A DNA stretch of 64,000 bases from Thiodiazotropha sp040506195 (GCA_040506195.1 JBEVXH010000008.1:62001-126000), one strand, 5' to 3'. Shown: positions 34,941-43,831, counted from the stretch's first letter. The notes: a model not told the origin generated them from the letters alone. Made by a program: numbers and translations.

Positions 34941-36231
34941 ACCCGGTAAAGGGGAGCATGACGAAGACCATCTCCATCTGGCGAGGGAGAACCTGCGCGA
35001 GCTGCTCGAAGATGAGCGCCTGCCGAATAGTGTCCGTGACAGTCTGAAAGACGACTTCATGCAGGTCGAGGCGATGCTCGACAAGCTGGAGCATGGCCAT
35101 CTGCATATTGCGGTCTTCGGTCGGGTCAGTGTCGGCAAGTCGGCACTGCTGAATGCCCTGCTGGGGGAGGAGCGGTTTACCGTCAGTGCTCTGCATGGTG
35201 AGACACGTCACAGCGATATGGCGCCCTGGCAGGAGGTTGAGGCCGGTGGGGTCTTTCTGATCGATACCCCCGGGATCAACGAGATCAGTGGCGAGGAGCG
35301 CGAGCGGATGGCGGAGGATGTGGCGGGCCGCGCCGATCTGGTGCTGTTCGTATTGGATGGCGACCTGACACAAACCGAGTTGCAGGCCATTCGATCCCTG
35401 CATCAGCGTAATCGTCCGATCCTTGTGGTGCTCAACAAGTCTGATCGCTATACCACTGAAGAGCTGGAGCTTCTGCTCTCCAGCCTGCAGGAAAAGCTAT
35501 TGGATGTGGTCGCTGCTCCCTATATCGTGCCTGCCGCGGCACAACCCGCAGAGCGGATATATCTGCAATTGGACGAGCAGGGTCGAGAGCGAGAGATCCG
35601 TAAACGCCCGCTGCCCGATGTGACACGGCTGGCCGGCAGTCTCTGGCAGCTGGTCGAGCGGGAGGGAATGGTGCTCTCCGCCCTGAATGCCAGCCTGTTC
35701 GCCGGTGAACTCAGCGATGAGGTCGCAGGCCGTATCGTGAAGGTGCGCCAGGATGTGGCAGAGCGGGTGATACGGGGCTACTGTCTCGGCAAGGGGGTGG
35801 CGGTAGCGCTGAATCCGATACCGGTGGCCGATCTGGTGGCGGCCCTGGCTCTGGACGCCTCAATGGTCATGCACCTGGCCCGCGTCTATGGGATGTCGGT
35901 TTCCAGGGGAGAGGCGGGGGAGCTGATAAAAACCATCGGTGCCCAGATGGCGCTGCTGATGGCCACCGTGTGGACGGTGAATGTGGCCGCCAGCGCCCTC
36001 AAGGCGGGCAGTGCCGGCCTCTCGACCCTGGTTACTGCGGCGGCCCAGGGGGCGATGGGATACTACACCACCTATATCGTCGGAAAGGCAACCCAACGCT
36101 ACTTTGCCCAGGGGCGCTCCTGGGGGAGCGGTGGGCCGAAGACGATTGTGCAACAGATCCTGGAGTCGGTGGATAAAGACTCCATCCTGCAACAGGCGAA
36201 AGAAGACATACGACAGAGATTGCGGGCCTAG
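34870..36231 (+). CDS. Era-like GTPase with DUF697-like membrane region (second of pair)
   Basis: 453 residues, read in another frame from a GTG at 34870 within the previous gene. No in-frame ATG or GTG start with a better ribosome-binding site was found near the upstream stop, so the 71-base overlap seems genuine. GTPase motifs: FGRVSVGKSALLNALLG (G1) near 84-100, DTPGINE (G3) near 136, NKSD (G4) near 186. The hydrophobic C-terminal part (about 300-420; GKGVAVALNPIPVADLVAALALD, NVAASALKAGSAGLSTLVTAA) parallels that of the upstream gene. The pair looks like diverged paralogues that probably form a heteromeric complex at the inner membrane; that is inference. Confidence 0.82.
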   Translation: MEIWKAVQNILPGWLWKSSEKKSEPGKGEHDEDHLHLARENLRELLEDERLPNSVRDSLKDDFMQVEAMLDKLEHGHLHIAVFGRVSVGKSALLNALLGEERFTVSALHGETRHSDMAPWQEVEAGGVFLIDTPGINEISGEERERMAEDVAGRADLVLFVLDGDLTQTELQAIRSLHQRNRPILVVLNKSDRYTTEELELLLSSLQEKLLDVVAAPYIVPAAAQPAERIYLQLDEQGREREIRKRPLPDVTRLAGSLWQLVEREGMVLSALNASLFAGELSDEVAGRIVKVRQDVAERVIRGYCLGKGVAVALNPIPVADLVAALALDASMVMHLARVYGMSVSRGEAGELIKTIGAQMALLMATVWTVNVAASALKAGSAGLSTLVTAAAQGAMGYYTTYIVGKATQRYFAQGRSWGSGGPKTIVQQILESVDKDSILQQAKEDIRQRLRA

Positions 36232-36255
36232 ACGGAATATTATACCCGCCGGAAT

Positions 36256-36312
36256 ATCTGCATATGGAAGTTGCGGACATTAGCGGTGACTGGCGCCCCT
36301 TTGCGGCTACAT
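36256..36312. repeat. Family B short repeat between GTPase and DUF2461 genes
   Basis: The stretch TTGCGGACATTAGCGGTGAC, then TGGCGCCCCTTTGCGGC, consists of TTGCGG-type units with an overall match to the repeat at 29896-29933. It lies between convergent genes. Confidence 0.45.
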
Positions 36313-36318
36313 TGAGCT

Positions 36319-37008
36319 TCAGTAGTTGACCTCGACCGCTGCGCAGAGATAGCGCATCAGCGCATCGGTCTGCTTGAAACCCCGGGTAACGAAATTACAG
36401 AAAGACGGTTTGTCGATCTCATCACCGTCAAATGCCTTGAGCGCGATGAAGTCTTTACGTTTCAGGTCTTCAACCAGGGGATGGTCGGCAGGGTAGCCTC
36501 TCGGTGGCCTGATCAAGGTGTCACCCACGAGTTGAAAGTGCTTGCGGAATGGTTTCTCACTTAGTGCCGCCTGCCAGGCGGCAGGATTGTCAGTAATAAA
36601 GTTTCTGATTTTTCCCAGCGTCTTGGGATCGGGGCGCCATATGCCTGCGCCAAGAAAACAGTTGCCTGGTTCTATATGAAGATAGAAACCCGGAGCATGC
36701 ACGTCCTTACCCAGGCTATGTCTGAATTGAATGCCGATATTGGTTTTATAGGGCGTCTTGTCCTTGGAGAAGCGGGTATCACGATAGACACGCATCAAAG
36801 AACCACCGGTTTTTTTAGCAATGGCGCGAAACTGGTTTGAGATGCCATTCAGTTTTGGCGCCATCTCTTCAATAAATGCGAGTGCCGGTTCCCTGACAGC
36901 AGATTCATATTGCTGTTTGTTGTCAGCGAACCATGCGCGATCGTTATTCTGTGCCAGTGCTTCAAGAAAGGGGAGTGTCTGTGGCGGGAAACCCTTGAAC
37001 CTATTCAT
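36319..37008 (-). CDS. DUF2461 family protein
   Basis: 229 residues with the TIGR02453/DUF2461 pattern: FPPQTLPFLEALAQNNDRAWFADNK near 6-30, GGSLMRVYRDTRFSKDKTPYKTNIGI near 67-92, FYLHIEPGNCFLGAGIWRPDP near 103-123, and RPPRGYPADHPLVEDLKRKDF near 168-188. The biochemical function is unknown. It is a single gene converging on the GTPase pair and followed upstream by a cysteine-rich small protein gene in the same orientation. Confidence 0.93.
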   Translation of the reverse strand: MNRFKGFPPQTLPFLEALAQNNDRAWFADNKQQYESAVREPALAFIEEMAPKLNGISNQFRAIAKKTGGSLMRVYRDTRFSKDKTPYKTNIGIQFRHSLGKDVHAPGFYLHIEPGNCFLGAGIWRPDPKTLGKIRNFITDNPAAWQAALSEKPFRKHFQLVGDTLIRPPRGYPADHPLVEDLKRKDFIALKAFDGDEIDKPSFCNFVTRGFKQTDALMRYLCAAVEVNY

Positions 37009-37020
37009 ACACAGATGGGT

Positions 37021-37293
37021 TTAAATGCCGTATTTGCTGTGTATGGCGTGCCTTACCGGACAGGTGCAGACGATCTCCTTGCCCAGCCGGGAACTGTAGG
37101 GGCAGTCACTGCCCTTGCCGCAAATCATTCTTGACGTGTTATCGGCGGTTAAGCTGATGCCACACAACGTATAGTCGCTATCTGTGAGACAGGCGTGTTG
37201 CTTACTGCACTTTTTTGCCTCTAACAGGGTTTCCAGCTGAATATTCAATCGTCTGGGATTTTGCATCGGACTAGAGTATCCCAACCTACTCAC
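37021..37293 (-). CDS. Cysteine-rich small protein
   Basis: Up to 90 residues from a GTG at 37293, or 81 from the ATG at 37266 (MQNPRRLNIQ); neither has a clear ribosome-binding site. Seven cysteines are arranged C-x5-C, C and C, then DCPY and VCTCP, a spacing that suggests metal or iron-sulfur binding, or disulfides if exported; no signal peptide is seen. The family is not recognised. It lies 12 bases upstream of DUF2461 on the same strand, so the two may be co-transcribed. Confidence 0.55.
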   Translation of the reverse strand: MSRLGYSSPMQNPRRLNIQLETLLEAKKCSKQHACLTDSDYTLCGISLTADNTSRMICGKGSDCPYSSRLGKEIVCTCPVRHAIHSKYGI

Positions 37294-37353
37294 GAAACGC
37301 CAGCGCTGCCGGCCAGTCGCGGCATTCCGTTTTAGATAGTTGGCCCCGGAACG

Positions 37354-37590
37354 CTAGATTCCACCGATCAGTGATGCATGCACACCACTTTGCTGGAAGT
37401 GAGAGAGCAGGTCTCTGGAATGGATAGTCTGCGGATCATAGTCAACCACCATCAGGTGAGGTGTCTTGATATGAGTGCATGCGCTCACGATTCCCCTCAC
37501 TCCGGAGAGGCTTTTTTCTATATGATGTATCTGATCATGAGACAGGTCTTCATTAATATGAACAACAGCATTGGCATCGAAACGGATCAT
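37354..37590 (-). CDS. Ferredoxin-fold (HMA-like) small protein without CxxC
   Basis: 78 residues from the ATG at 37590, which has GGAGG directly upstream (GGAGGAGAAG); the longer frame from 37671 is less likely. The order of strands and helices (AVVHINEDLSHDQIHHIEKSL, GVRGIVSAC, HLMVVDYDPQTIHSRDLLSHFQQSG) resembles a heavy-metal-associated beta-alpha-beta-beta-alpha-beta domain, but the metal-binding CxxC is replaced by HINED. Histidines are abundant. A regulatory or alternative metal-binding role is possible. It is a single gene. Confidence 0.65.
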   Translation of the reverse strand: MIRFDANAVVHINEDLSHDQIHHIEKSLSGVRGIVSACTHIKTPHLMVVDYDPQTIHSRDLLSHFQQSGVHASLIGGI

Positions 37591-37829
37591 CTTCTCCTCC
37601 CACCTTGTGTTTCTGTTAAGTTTGAAATTAGCGCAGATGACTGGGAATACAATGTGGGGATACCCCATCAATATGTAGGGTTAAATCCCCGTTTATTAGA
37701 GTTGGATAGTCGGTTAATCCGGTGTATCCCCGTGAGCAGTCGGTTAAAGTAAGGTTGCATGAGATAATGAATTGTCGAAATAAAACGAATTAGCGGGCAA
37801 AATTAATGCTGTAATCGCTGGCTTTATCA

Positions 37830-37922
37830 TTCACTCATGTAGAATAACTGCATAACGCTCATTCCGCCTTGCGGGAAAAAACAGTCCCCGCAGGGCTGAT
37901 TGGATGAGTGTCAACAGGCTCT
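37830..37922 (+). repeat. Half copy of the MITE-like repeat upstream of the Kef antiporter gene
   Basis: About 92 bases corresponding to one half of the full element: CATTCACTCATGTAGAATAA, the inner GCGGGAAAAAACAGTCCCCG hairpin and the end GGATGAGTGTCAACAGGCT. The antiporter ATG lies 15 bases beyond, so the repeat probably sits in its leader. Confidence 0.75.
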
Positions 37923-37936
37923 GGTGACGAGGTTCT

Positions 37937-39664
37937 ATGCATCTCGATACATTTCTGTTTTCAGCTTTATTATTGTTGATCGCAACATCGGTTGCCGTAG
38001 CCTTGTTCAAGCATTTGGGGTTGGGGTCTGTTTTGGGATTGCTCGTGGCCGGTATAGTTGTCGGTCCCTATTCTCCCGGTCCCTATGTGACGGAACATGT
38101 CGAGGATGTCAGGCATTTCACCGAACTGGGCGTGGTACTGCTGCTGTTCATCATCGGCCTGGAGATGAGACCGCGGCGCTTGTGGGCCATGCGCCGGGAG
38201 GTTTTCGGCCTGGGGCTGCTGCAGATTATCCTGACAGGCCTGATTTTGGCGCTCTATTTTTTCTATCAATGGCAATCCTCCTGGTTACTCTCCCTGTTGA
38301 TAGGGCTTACCTTTGCGCTATCGTCGACTGCCTTTGTGATCCAGATCCTGCAGGAGCGGGGCGAGATCGCCAGCCGGCACGGCATGACCGCCTTTTCAAT
38401 CCTGTTGATGCAGGATCTGGCTATAGTGCCGCTGTTGGCGCTGGTGCCCATCTTTTCCGAGACGGGGGGTGTCTCCGCCGAAATCCCTGCCTGGCAACAG
38501 TTGATGATCGAGATCGGCATGATTGCCATGGTGGTGGTTGTAGGTCGTTATGTGCTGCCATCTGTACTCAACCAGTTGGCGAAACAGGGCAATAGGGAAG
38601 GATTCCTCTTGGTCGTCATGCTGGCGGTCTTTCTGGCTGCCTGGGTCATGGATCAGGTGGGTCTCTCCATGGCCCTGGGCGCCTTCGTCATGGGGATGTT
38701 GCTATCGGGGTCGAGTTATCGTTTGCAGATACAGGCATTCGTTGAACCTTATAAAGGTTTGTTGATGAGTCTGTTTTTTGTCGCCGTGGGAATGTCGATC
38801 GACTTCAATGCCATCTCGCAAGAGTTGGCGGTCTTTGTTCAACATATTCTGGTCATAGTATCGATCAAGCTGCTTGTACTGTTTCTGCTTGCCCTTGGCT
38901 TCGGCTATTCCAAGCAGATAGCGATACGGGTCAGTTTTTTTCTCGCGCAAGGGGGTGAGTTCGGTTTTGTTCTGTTTGCGGCGGCAAAAGCGTTGAATGT
39001 GATCGATGAGGGCACCTTCGTAATTGCTGTGGGTGTGATTTCAGTCAGTATGTTGCTGACCCCGATACTGATACGAGTCAGCGATCGATTGGCGCAGCGA
39101 ATGGATAGTGTCACGACCAAGACCGATCATCTTCGTTATCCATCGGATAAGGGGGTGGAGGGCCGGCGGGTGATTATCGGCGGCTACGGACGAGTGGGAC
39201 ATACGGTGGCGGTATTGCTGCATACCAGCGGTGTGCCGGTTGTCGTCTTCGATACCCGTCCCGACCGTGTCGCCCAGGGCAAGAAGGATGGCCTTCCGGT
39301 CTACTACGGAGATATCAGCGATCCCGATCTGCTCGACGCCGCCAATGTGGGGAGCGCCTCTTTGGTTGTTTTGACAATCGACAGCGGGACTCTTGCCTTA
39401 CGTACCATCTCCCATGTGCGCAACACATATCCACACATCCCGATAGTCTCAAGGGCGCGCGACCTCGAGGCTTGCGGTCATCTGCGCAACGCAGGTGCAA
39501 GCCACGCCTTCCCTGAAGCGCTGGAGAGCAGTCTGCGTCTGGGCGCCATAGCATTGCAGATGGTTGATGTACCGAAGGATAATGTCGATATGCTGCTCCA
39601 GGGGGTGAGGCAGGACAACTATACCTTGGTGGTGTCGGAGGATGATAAGGTGCGGAAAAAATAG
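37937..39664 (+). CDS. Kef-type potassium/proton antiporter (CPA2) with TrkA-N domain
   Basis: 575 residues. Twelve hydrophobic segments in the first 385 residues form a CPA2 exchanger; FIIGLEMRPRRLWAMRRE near 72-89 and FALSSTAFVIQIL near 127-139 are characteristic. An RCK/TrkA-N domain follows (about 410-540) with GGYGRVGHT binding NAD(H) and the acidic end of its second strand in VVVFDTRP. The TrkA-C domain is essentially absent. Such proteins exchange K+ (or Na+) for H+; KefB/KefC proper also respond to glutathione adducts, which cannot be inferred here. It is a single gene whose leader contains a half MITE repeat. Confidence 0.9.
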   Translation: MHLDTFLFSALLLLIATSVAVALFKHLGLGSVLGLLVAGIVVGPYSPGPYVTEHVEDVRHFTELGVVLLLFIIGLEMRPRRLWAMRREVFGLGLLQIILTGLILALYFFYQWQSSWLLSLLIGLTFALSSTAFVIQILQERGEIASRHGMTAFSILLMQDLAIVPLLALVPIFSETGGVSAEIPAWQQLMIEIGMIAMVVVVGRYVLPSVLNQLAKQGNREGFLLVVMLAVFLAAWVMDQVGLSMALGAFVMGMLLSGSSYRLQIQAFVEPYKGLLMSLFFVAVGMSIDFNAISQELAVFVQHILVIVSIKLLVLFLLALGFGYSKQIAIRVSFFLAQGGEFGFVLFAAAKALNVIDEGTFVIAVGVISVSMLLTPILIRVSDRLAQRMDSVTTKTDHLRYPSDKGVEGRRVIIGGYGRVGHTVAVLLHTSGVPVVVFDTRPDRVAQGKKDGLPVYYGDISDPDLLDAANVGSASLVVLTIDSGTLALRTISHVRNTYPHIPIVSRARDLEACGHLRNAGASHAFPEALESSLRLGAIALQMVDVPKDNVDMLLQGVRQDNYTLVVSEDDKVRKK

Positions 39665-39968
39665 CGTTTTCTGAGTATTCGGGGAAATCACGAAGTTGAT
39701 TGGACGTGTATACCAGGCCAATCAATCAGATAATCAGTTTATTGGGAAATAAACTTGATGCATTTTCTTGCTGTATTCACATAGTTTAACACTCGGGCGT
39801 TACAATTGAAATGTTTCTTGTTTAAGATGAAAGCTACCAGGACATATCCTGTGAAGCCAAGAGAGAAGAGGATTTATTCAGAAAAAGACTACAAGTTTGC
39901 CAGTCAAATCTGATATCAGGTAATTGCAGATAAGGTTATGCTGGTCTTATAAGTCGGGGAGAGACGAG
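39665..39968. other. Intergenic region with a possible 28-codon reading frame
   Basis: About 300 bases. A TTCACA/TACAAT promoter-like pair (39776-39806, spacer 19) precedes a 28-codon frame at 39827-39913 (MKATRTYPVKPREK...) with a weak ribosome-binding site. Its composition is protein-like, but there is no other support. The promoter may instead serve the 57-residue gene at 39969. Confidence 0.3.
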
Positions 39969-40142
39969 ATGCCAAAATTAACCAGCGGAATAACTCAGAA
40001 GGAACGGCTGAAAGTGATCCAGTCCATCGATATGATGAAGACGGCAAGAAATGATCATGAGAGGCAAATATTAAAGCGTTACAGGGATATGGTGGCCAGA
40101 GAGTTTTTTAACGTACGGGCGCCGACATTGGGCGGTGACTAG
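39969..40142 (+). CDS. Small hypothetical protein, 57 residues
   Basis: 57 residues from the ATG at 39969, with GGGGAGAG about 9 bases upstream; the frame extends to 39924 without a better start. The sequence is basic and helical (TQKERLKVIQSIDMMKTARNDHERQILKRYRDMV), ending NVRAPTLGGD, with no membrane segment or cysteine. The family is not recognised. The stop TAG is contained in the CTAG (40139-40142) bordering a MITE-repeat end. Confidence 0.6.
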   Translation: MPKLTSGITQKERLKVIQSIDMMKTARNDHERQILKRYRDMVAREFFNVRAPTLGGD

Positions 40143-40165
40143 GGCCTGTTCAAGTCTCCTTGCAG
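40143..40165 (+). repeat. Single end of the MITE-like repeat
   Basis: GGCCTGTTCAAGTCTCC preceded by CTAG matches the terminal repeat for its first nine bases and then decays. The CTAG supplies the upstream gene's stop. Confidence 0.55.
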
Positions 40166-40180
40166 CAGAGATGAAATCGT

Positions 40181-40948
40181 TCAGGTCGAGCTGATATCAG
40201 CCTGTGTCTCCGCAGGCGCTGACAACGCTTGACCATGTATAGCCTTGCTGTCCGGACCCATCAGATAGAGATAGTTGCTCATGATATGGCCGGGCTGCGG
40301 CAGGGTAGTGGGATCCTCCCCTGGATAGGCCCAGGCGCGCAATGAGGTCTGCGTCGGGCCGGGGGCAATGCTGTTGACGCGTATCTGACTGTTTTCCAGC
40401 TCCTCTGCAAGTGTCTGCATCAATCCTTCGACGGCGAACTTGGATACCCCGTAGGCACCCCAATAGGCCCTGCCTTTTCGACCCACCTGGTCGGATGTGA
40501 ACAGGATGGAAGCGTCTTCCGCCTTACGCAGCAGAGGCAGGCAGGCCTGGGTCAGCAGAAAGGCCGCGTTCAGATTGACCTGGATGACACTGTTCCATGT
40601 CTCTGGATCGAAATCGTCGATCCGGCTCAACAGTGCAAGTTTGGCTGCATTGTGTAGCAGGCCATTCAGTTGACCGAACTCCTGATAGAGGCTCTCCCCC
40701 AGGGCATAGTAATCCTCTTTCGGCGCCTTCTCCAGATCGAAGGGAATCAGTGCCGGTGTGGGCCATCCGGCGGCATCGATCTGGTCGTAGGTCTCTTCCA
40801 GTCTGCGTTCGTTGCGTCCCAGCAGCACAATGGTCGCGCCATGTTCAGCGAATGTTTTAGCTGCTGCCTGACCGATACCGCTACCGGCGCCGGTTATCAG
40901 AATAATGCGCTCCTTGAGGAGGTTTTTATCAGGATTGTAGTCTTGCAT
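40181..40948 (-). CDS. yciK: YciK-type short-chain dehydrogenase/reductase
   Basis: 255 residues from the ATG at 40948 (MQDYNPDKNLLKERIILITG); upstream in-frame starts would overlap mupP and add an unlikely leader. The Rossmann motif TGAGSGIGQ is at 19-27, NAAK near 97 and the catalytic YGVSK near 166-170 with serine in LFTSDQ. The C-terminal part agrees with the YciK group, whose substrate is unknown. It follows mupP by about 80 bases on the same strand, and the order ubiG-mupP-yciK is the same in Pseudomonas. Confidence 0.92.
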   Translation of the reverse strand: MQDYNPDKNLLKERIILITGAGSGIGQAAAKTFAEHGATIVLLGRNERRLEETYDQIDAAGWPTPALIPFDLEKAPKEDYYALGESLYQEFGQLNGLLHNAAKLALLSRIDDFDPETWNSVIQVNLNAAFLLTQACLPLLRKAEDASILFTSDQVGRKGRAYWGAYGVSKFAVEGLMQTLAEELENSQIRVNSIAPGPTQTSLRAWAYPGEDPTTLPQPGHIMSNYLYLMGPDSKAIHGQALSAPAETQADISST

Positions 40949-41030
40949 GGGATGGTTGGCTCTTGTCCGGGCGTGCATTATAGCTGCCAGTGGTCTCAAG
41001 CGATATTGAAAATTCTCAACAAGCCCGCAT

Positions 41031-41690
41031 TCACAGCCAGTCGAGTATCTCCAGCGGATGCTTGATCTGACCATCCGCCTGCCATGCAAGGGGATTGTCG
41101 CTTTCGTCCAGATAGCCGAACAGTGCGACCAGGGTCATGGTGCCTGCATTGCGGCCTGCCTCGATATCCCGTATAGCGTCACCGACATAGAGTGCCTGAG
41201 CCGGATCTATTCCCGTCTTTCGGCAGGCATATAGGATCGGTTCCGGATGTGGTTTTGCGTGGGAGGTGGTATCACCACTGACGATGGCACTGGCGCGCTG
41301 ACTCAAGCCAAGTTGCTGCATCAAGGCATCTGTCAGCCAAGCGGGTTTGTTGGTGACAATGCCCCAGTAGATTCCACGTGCCTCGAGTTCGTCGATCAAA
41401 CTCTCCATGCCGTCGAATGGTTTGGTGAATTCTGCAATATTCTCGGCATATGTATGCAGGAACTGCTGCTGCAGTTCAATGTAACCGGGATCCTCAGGTT
41501 CAATGTCAAATGCCGCCTTCAACATAGCCCGGCTGCCGTGAGATACGGCAGGGCGTACCTTTTCGAATGAAATCTCTTCCCGGCCAACCCGGGCAAGTAA
41601 ACGATTCAACGCGAAATGGAGATCTGCGGCGGTGTCGGCGAAGGTGCCGTCAAGATCGAACAGGACACACTTGATTGTCATTGCATTCAA
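41031..41690 (-). CDS. mupP: HAD-family phosphatase, probable N-acetylmuramic acid 6-phosphatase
   Basis: 219 residues, HAD superfamily: DLDGTFADT at 12-20 (nucleophile and acid aspartates), TNK near 112 and the loop KPHPEPILYACRK with YVGDAIRDIEAGRNAG near 165-180. Position between ubiG and yciK, and segments WGIVTNKPAWLT and KPHPEPIL, match the Pseudomonas MupP, which dephosphorylates N-acetylmuramate 6-phosphate in cell-wall recycling. A phosphoglycolate phosphatase (Gph) role is the alternative for this family. The start at 41690 or 41681 cannot be separated. Confidence 0.85.
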   Translation of the reverse strand: MNAMTIKCVLFDLDGTFADTAADLHFALNRLLARVGREEISFEKVRPAVSHGSRAMLKAAFDIEPEDPGYIELQQQFLHTYAENIAEFTKPFDGMESLIDELEARGIYWGIVTNKPAWLTDALMQQLGLSQRASAIVSGDTTSHAKPHPEPILYACRKTGIDPAQALYVGDAIRDIEAGRNAGTMTLVALFGYLDESDNPLAWQADGQIKHPLEILDWL

Positions 41691-41718
41691 CTACCAGTGG
41701 CCAGCATCCGGCTTGTCA

Positions 41719-42429
41719 TCACGCTTCTCTGGTGGCGGCAACCAGATAATTGACATCCACATCACCGGTCAACTTGTAGATCTGAGTGAGGGGGTTGTAA
41801 CCCATTCCGGTCATACCGTTGGTGGTCAGGCCGGCCTTCCGCAGCCAGCTATTGAGTTCGGAAGGACGGATGAATTTGGCATAATCGTGTGTCCCCTTGG
41901 GTAACAGTTTCAACAAATACTCGGCGCCCACGATGGCAAACAGATAGGATTTCGGGTTGCGATTGATGGTGGAGAAAAACAGCTTGCCCCCTGGCTTGAC
42001 CAGTTGGGCGCAGGCCTTCACCACCGAGGCTGGATCGGGTACATGTTCCAGCATCTCCATGCAGGTGATTATATCGTAGTGTTCCGGCTGCTCTTCCGCC
42101 AGGCGCTCGACCGGGATGCGTTCGTAGTCGATCTCCAACCCGGACTCCAACAGATGCAGTCTGGCAACCTGTAGCGGGGCCTCGCCCATGTCGATGCCGG
42201 TCACCTGGGCGCCGCATGCAGCCATGCTTTCGGACAGGATTCCACCGCCGCAGCCTACATCGAGCACCTGCTTACCCTCTAAAGGGGCGAGGCGCCGGAT
42301 ATATTCCAGGCGTAGCGGATTGATCTCGTGCAGGGGTTTGAATTCACTGTTCGGATCCCACCAGCGGGATGCCAGTTCTTCAAACTTGCTGACCTCCGCA
42401 TGGTCAACGTTGATCTGTTCAGTGCTCAT
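41719..42429 (-). CDS. ubiG: Ubiquinone biosynthesis O-methyltransferase UbiG
   Basis: 236 residues. It performs both O-methylations of ubiquinone synthesis using S-adenosylmethionine. DHAEVSKFEELASRWWDPNSEFKPLHEINP at the start, the SAM motif VLDVGCGGGILSE near 57-69 and MEMLEHVPDP near 120-129 are characteristic; the C-terminal GMGYNPLTQIYKLTGDVDVNY is also family-typical. It is the first gene of the ubiG-mupP-yciK group, following the deaminase gene by 70 bases on the same strand. Confidence 0.97.
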   Translation of the reverse strand: MSTEQINVDHAEVSKFEELASRWWDPNSEFKPLHEINPLRLEYIRRLAPLEGKQVLDVGCGGGILSESMAACGAQVTGIDMGEAPLQVARLHLLESGLEIDYERIPVERLAEEQPEHYDIITCMEMLEHVPDPASVVKACAQLVKPGGKLFFSTINRNPKSYLFAIVGAEYLLKLLPKGTHDYAKFIRPSELNSWLRKAGLTTNGMTGMGYNPLTQIYKLTGDVDVNYLVAATREA

Positions 42430-42499
42430 GATATTTGCTGCAGAAACTCCTTAACCTTTAGGTTACACATCATGGCGTCCTTTTTCGAGCGATGGAGTA

Positions 42500-43831
42500 T
42501 TAACTGTCGACATCCGATGCAAAAATGCGTTCCCGCCATTCGTCAGTGCGCGCCAGCAGTTGTTGCGTATCCAGGGTCGTCAGACTACCCGCGCTGACGA
42601 CGGGTCGGCCCGCCACCCAAACATGGGTAACCTGCTCACGGCCGGCGGCATAGACCAGTTGAGAGATGGGGTGGTAGGTTGGCAGGGTATTTATCCGGTT
42701 CAGATCCACCGCCACTATGTCGGCCGACTTTCCGGGCTCGAGTGATCCTGTCTCTTGCTGCAGGCCAAGCGCCCGGGCACCATTGATGGTCGCCATCGAA
42801 AGCGCCTTGGCGGCGGGCAGCGTGCTGGCGTTATTCGCCACCCCCTTGGCCAGCAGGGCGGCGCTGCGCATCTCACTGAACATATCCAGATCGTTATTGC
42901 TGGCTGCGCCGTCAGTGCCCAGCGCCACGTTGATCCCCGCTTCCATCAGTTCAGCGACCGGGCAGAATCCGCTCGCCAGTTTCAGATTCGACTCGGGGCA
43001 GTGCACCACATGCCCGCCACTGGCCGCGAACAGCTCGATCTCATCACTTTCAAGATGGGTCATGTGCACCGCTGCCAGCGCAGGTGACAGCAGGTCCAGT
43101 TCGTTCAACCTGGCCAACGGCCGGGTGTCATGGTGTTGCAGGCCCTGCACGATTTCGTCATGGGTTTCGTGGACATGCATATGGATAGGTATCTCAAGCT
43201 CATCCGCCAGGATGCGGATTCGTTCCAATATCCCATTCCCGACAGAGTAGGGGGCATGGGGTGCGAATGCGGTATGAATGATGGGATTGGTGCGAAATTG
43301 ATCGTGTACCTGCAGGCCTTTATGCAGGTAGTCGTCACCGTCACTGGCCCAGGCGGAGGGGAAATCTATGGCGATCAGGCCGAGTACTGCCCGGATACCC
43401 GCACTGTTCGCAACCCGTCCGGTAATATCGGGAAAAAAGTACATGTCGTTGAAGCAGGTGGTGCCGCCCAGGAGCATCTCTGCAATCGCCATTTGGCTGC
43501 CGTCATGGATGAACTCCTCACTGACCCATTTGGCCTCGGCGGGCCATATATGCTCGTTCAGCCAGGTCATCAGCGGCATGTCGTCGGCCAGTCCTCTGAG
43601 CAGGGCCATCGCCGCATGGGTATGGGTATTGATCAGACCGGGTATCACTGCATGCCCCGGCAGGTTGGTTTCCTGTGTCGACTGATATTGGGACGCAACC
43701 TGCTCGGTGGGCGATACGGCGGCTATGCGACCCCGCTTAACCACCAGTGTATGGTTGGTATACACCAGGTTTTCAGGGACCACGGGAATGATCCATTCGG
43801 CATGGATGAGTTGATCGACCTGTTCAGGCAT
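42500..43831 (-). CDS. mtaD: 5-methylthioadenosine/S-adenosylhomocysteine deaminase (TRZ/ATZ family)
   Basis: 443 residues, amidohydrolase superfamily. Metal ligands are in NTHTHAAMALLRG near 65-77, then HVHETHDE, HMTHLESDE and the aspartate of LGTDGAASNND near 305. The protein matches the MtaD type, which deaminates methylthioadenosine to methylthioinosine, the route of methionine salvage known in Pseudomonas; activity on S-adenosylhomocysteine is possible. It is divergent from mtnA, the next pathway enzyme but one, which supports the assignment. Confidence 0.92.
   Translation of the reverse strand: MPEQVDQLIHAEWIIPVVPENLVYTNHTLVVKRGRIAAVSPTEQVASQYQSTQETNLPGHAVIPGLINTHTHAAMALLRGLADDMPLMTWLNEHIWPAEAKWVSEEFIHDGSQMAIAEMLLGGTTCFNDMYFFPDITGRVANSAGIRAVLGLIAIDFPSAWASDGDDYLHKGLQVHDQFRTNPIIHTAFAPHAPYSVGNGILERIRILADELEIPIHMHVHETHDEIVQGLQHHDTRPLARLNELDLLSPALAAVHMTHLESDEIELFAASGGHVVHCPESNLKLASGFCPVAELMEAGINVALGTDGAASNNDLDMFSEMRSAALLAKGVANNASTLPAAKALSMATINGARALGLQQETGSLEPGKSADIVAVDLNRINTLPTYHPISQLVYAAGREQVTHVWVAGRPVVSAGSLTTLDTQQLLARTDEWRERIFASDVDS

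Noticed and set aside
33711..35138. 475-codon minus-strand frame antisense to the first GTPase gene
   Set aside because: A shadow of the two plus-strand GTPase genes, which have intact GTPase motifs; its own product shows no recognisable domain.
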